Of a stretch of 64,000 bases of DNA, positions 62,519 to 64,000 are shown piece after piece. Each line of letters begins with the position of its first letter. Position 1 is the stretch's first letter. Source of the stretch: an uncultured Prolixibacteraceae bacterium (GTDB taxonomy: Bacteria > Bacteroidota > Bacteroidia > Bacteroidales > Prolixibacteraceae); assembly GCA_937915865.1 (NCBI GenBank), contig CALGIG010000095.1, positions 1 through 64,000 of the forward strand, in the 5' to 3' direction. A program made the translations under genes and the position numbers. The notes under the pieces were generated by a model, which saw nothing but the letters and a program-made list of their open reading frames with translations, searched no databases and was not told the DNA's origin.

Positions 62519-64000
62519 ATGCAAAAACATTTGTTTTTGGGAGTAGAAGCCATTGGGCAAGGAGCAATCGACGGCGGAATGTCGGGCGTATATGCTTATC
62601 CGGGCACTCCTTCAACTGAAATTACGGAATTTATTCAGGATAACCCGATTGCAGAAGAACGAAATATTCACCGAAAATGGTCGGCCAACGAAAAAACAGC
62701 TCTTGAAACTGCTCTTGGGATGTCGTATGCCGGGAAACGAGCCATGTCGTGTATGAAACACGTTGGATTGAATGTTGCTGCTGATGTCTTTGTTAATGCT
62801 GCTATTACTGGAGTGAATGGCGGTTTAATTGTTACTGTTGCCGACGATCCTTCGATGCACTCTTCTCAGAATGAGCAGGATTCACGTTTTTATGGCAAAT
62901 TTGCCATGATTCCTATTCTTGAACCTTCGTCGCAACAAGAAGCATACGATATGGCCCGCGATGGATTTACTTTGTCGGAGTTGACTAAAGTGCCGGTGAT
63001 GTTACGTATTACTACGCGGTTGGCACATTCACGGTCTGGAGTTGTTCGGAAAGAAGTATTACCAGAGAATGAGTTGACAATGCCAACAGATCCGCGCCAG
63101 TTTATTCTTTTGCCTGCCATTGCCCGCAAAAGGTACAAAGGTTTGCTTTCAAACCAGGATTTGTTTCAGCAGCTTTCACAAGAATCGGTTTATAACCGAT
63201 ATGAAGAAGGTACTGATAAAAGTTTGGGTATAGTTGCCTGCGGTATTGCTTACAATTACCTGATTGAACATTTTCCGGGAGGAACCTGTCCTTATCCGGT
63301 TGTGAAAATTTCTCAATATCCGTTGCCTGAAAACCTGATAAACAGACTCGATAAAGAATGTGATGAATTATTAATCCTTGAAGAGGGAGCTCCGCTGGTT
63401 GAAGAATCGCTTAAAGGGTTCTTTTCCAAAGGTACTCCAATAAAAGGACGTCTGGATGGAACTTTGCCCCGCGATGGCGAATTAAATCCCGACCTGATAG
63501 CAAAAGCTTTAGGTAAAGAAATGTTTAAAGGATTTGAAGTTCCATCGATAGTCGCAAACAGGCCACCAGCATTGTGTGTGGGTTGTGGTCATCAGGATGC
63601 TTATGCTGCAATGAATGAAGCATTAGCCGATTATTCTAAAGGAAGGGTTTTCTCAGATATTGGCTGTTATACGTTAGGGGCACTTCCTCCTTACGAAACT
63701 ATTTCGTCATGTGTTGATATGGGTGCGTCAATAACAATGGCTAAAGGAGCTGCTGATGCTGGCTTAATTCCTTCTATTGCTATGATAGGAGATTCAACTT
63801 TCGCTCATTCAGGAATAACTGGTTTGCTCGATGCTGTGAATGAAAAGTCGAATATTACAGTTGTTATTTCAGATAATGAATCGGTTTCGATGACCGGTGG
63901 CCAGGATTCATCAGCTTATGGAAAAATTGAATCCATCTGTATCGGTTTGGGTGTTGATCCGGCGCATATACATACCATCGTTCCGTTAAAGAAAAACCAT
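62519..64000 (+). CDS. iorA: Indolepyruvate ferredoxin oxidoreductase alpha subunit, 5' part
   Basis: An open frame from ATG 62519 that runs off the window end after 494 codons. The N-terminal EAIGQGAIDGG and YAYPGTPSTEITEFI are typical pyruvate:ferredoxin oxidoreductase-like domain I. The C-terminal thiamine diphosphate domain shows CVGCGHQDAY, IGDSTFAHSG and SDNESVSMTGGQDS. The enzyme oxidatively decarboxylates aryl-pyruvates from aromatic amino acids to aryl-acetyl-CoA, reducing ferredoxin, which points to anaerobic metabolism. The missing part should carry two 4Fe-4S motifs, and iorB is expected next. Confidence 0.93.
   Translation, partial: MQKHLFLGVEAIGQGAIDGGMSGVYAYPGTPSTEITEFIQDNPIAEERNIHRKWSANEKTALETALGMSYAGKRAMSCMKHVGLNVAADVFVNAAITGVNGGLIVTVADDPSMHSSQNEQDSRFYGKFAMIPILEPSSQQEAYDMARDGFTLSELTKVPVMLRITTRLAHSRSGVVRKEVLPENELTMPTDPRQFILLPAIARKRYKGLLSNQDLFQQLSQESVYNRYEEGTDKSLGIVACGIAYNYLIEHFPGGTCPYPVVKISQYPLPENLINRLDKECDELLILEEGAPLVEESLKGFFSKGTPIKGRLDGTLPRDGELNPDLIAKALGKEMFKGFEVPSIVANRPPALCVGCGHQDAYAAMNEALADYSKGRVFSDIGCYTLGALPPYETISSCVDMGASITMAKGAADAGLIPSIAMIGDSTFAHSGITGLLDAVNEKSNITVVISDNESVSMTGGQDSSAYGKIESICIGLGVDPAHIHTIVPLKKNH

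Overview
The window comes from a Bacteroidota chromosome, probably an anaerobic or facultative member of the Marinilabiliales/Prolixibacteraceae type. The genus is a guess. The evidence is the Bacteroidota-style -7 promoter motif TAnnTTTG upstream of many genes, poor Shine-Dalgarno sites, a GH92 mannosidase, SusC-type VVVTGYG motifs, an ExbB-ExbD-ExbD-TonB operon preceded by PstS-like and TPR genes, and an indolepyruvate ferredoxin oxidoreductase. No rRNA, tRNA, CRISPR array or phage was seen.

Layout. 1-3.0 kb: a YjbH-like outer-membrane protein and a small lipoprotein, then about 1.1 kb without genes. 3.0-12.5 kb: homoserine dehydrogenase, and divergently a branched-chain amino acid operon (leader peptide and attenuator, leuA, leuC, leuD, a citramalate-synthase-like leuA paralogue, a methyltransferase, leuB) closed by a strong terminator. 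12.5-24 kb: a MntA/HepT toxin-antitoxin pair, an L,D-transpeptidase, a thioesterase, methyltransferases, a QueG-like iron-sulfur protein, GH92, a WG-repeat protein, an MFS carrier and a NarL-type two-component system. 24-31.7 kb: an OmpA protein with two related secreted proteins, ilvA, an ECF sigma factor with a membrane partner, and a GlxA-type regulator. 31.9-35.8 kb: gap, def, a Crp-family regulator, and a Fic/XRE pair with a palindromic operator. 36-41 kb: a sugar-type catabolic cluster (PHP protein, aldolase/SDR fusion, SorE-like dehydrogenase). 41-48.4 kb: a VWA protein, a REP array containing its own RAYT transposase, an ECF sigma factor with a TonB-like membrane partner, a transaldolase-family aldolase and a rhodanese-thioredoxin. 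48.6-52.4 kb: hypothetical proteins, an HNH nuclease and palindromic repeats. 52.9-59.8 kb: the TonB energy-transduction operon. 60-64 kb: a zinc-peptidase lipoprotein and the start of iorA.

Two signals stand out. First, a 22-codon leader peptide with nine Leu/Ile codons sits just before mutually exclusive antiterminator and terminator hairpins upstream of leuA. This is a textbook transcription attenuator, in a phylum where few have been described. Second, the window is crowded with several unrelated families of short palindromic repeats. One GC-rich family sits in nearly every junction of the leu operon and of the sugar cluster, and in four genes it is read as protein: the C-termini of LeuA and LeuD, and the N-termini of the aldolase/SDR and of the SorE-like enzyme. 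A different REP family forms two 4-unit arrays of about 150 bp period on either side of a RAYT transposase.
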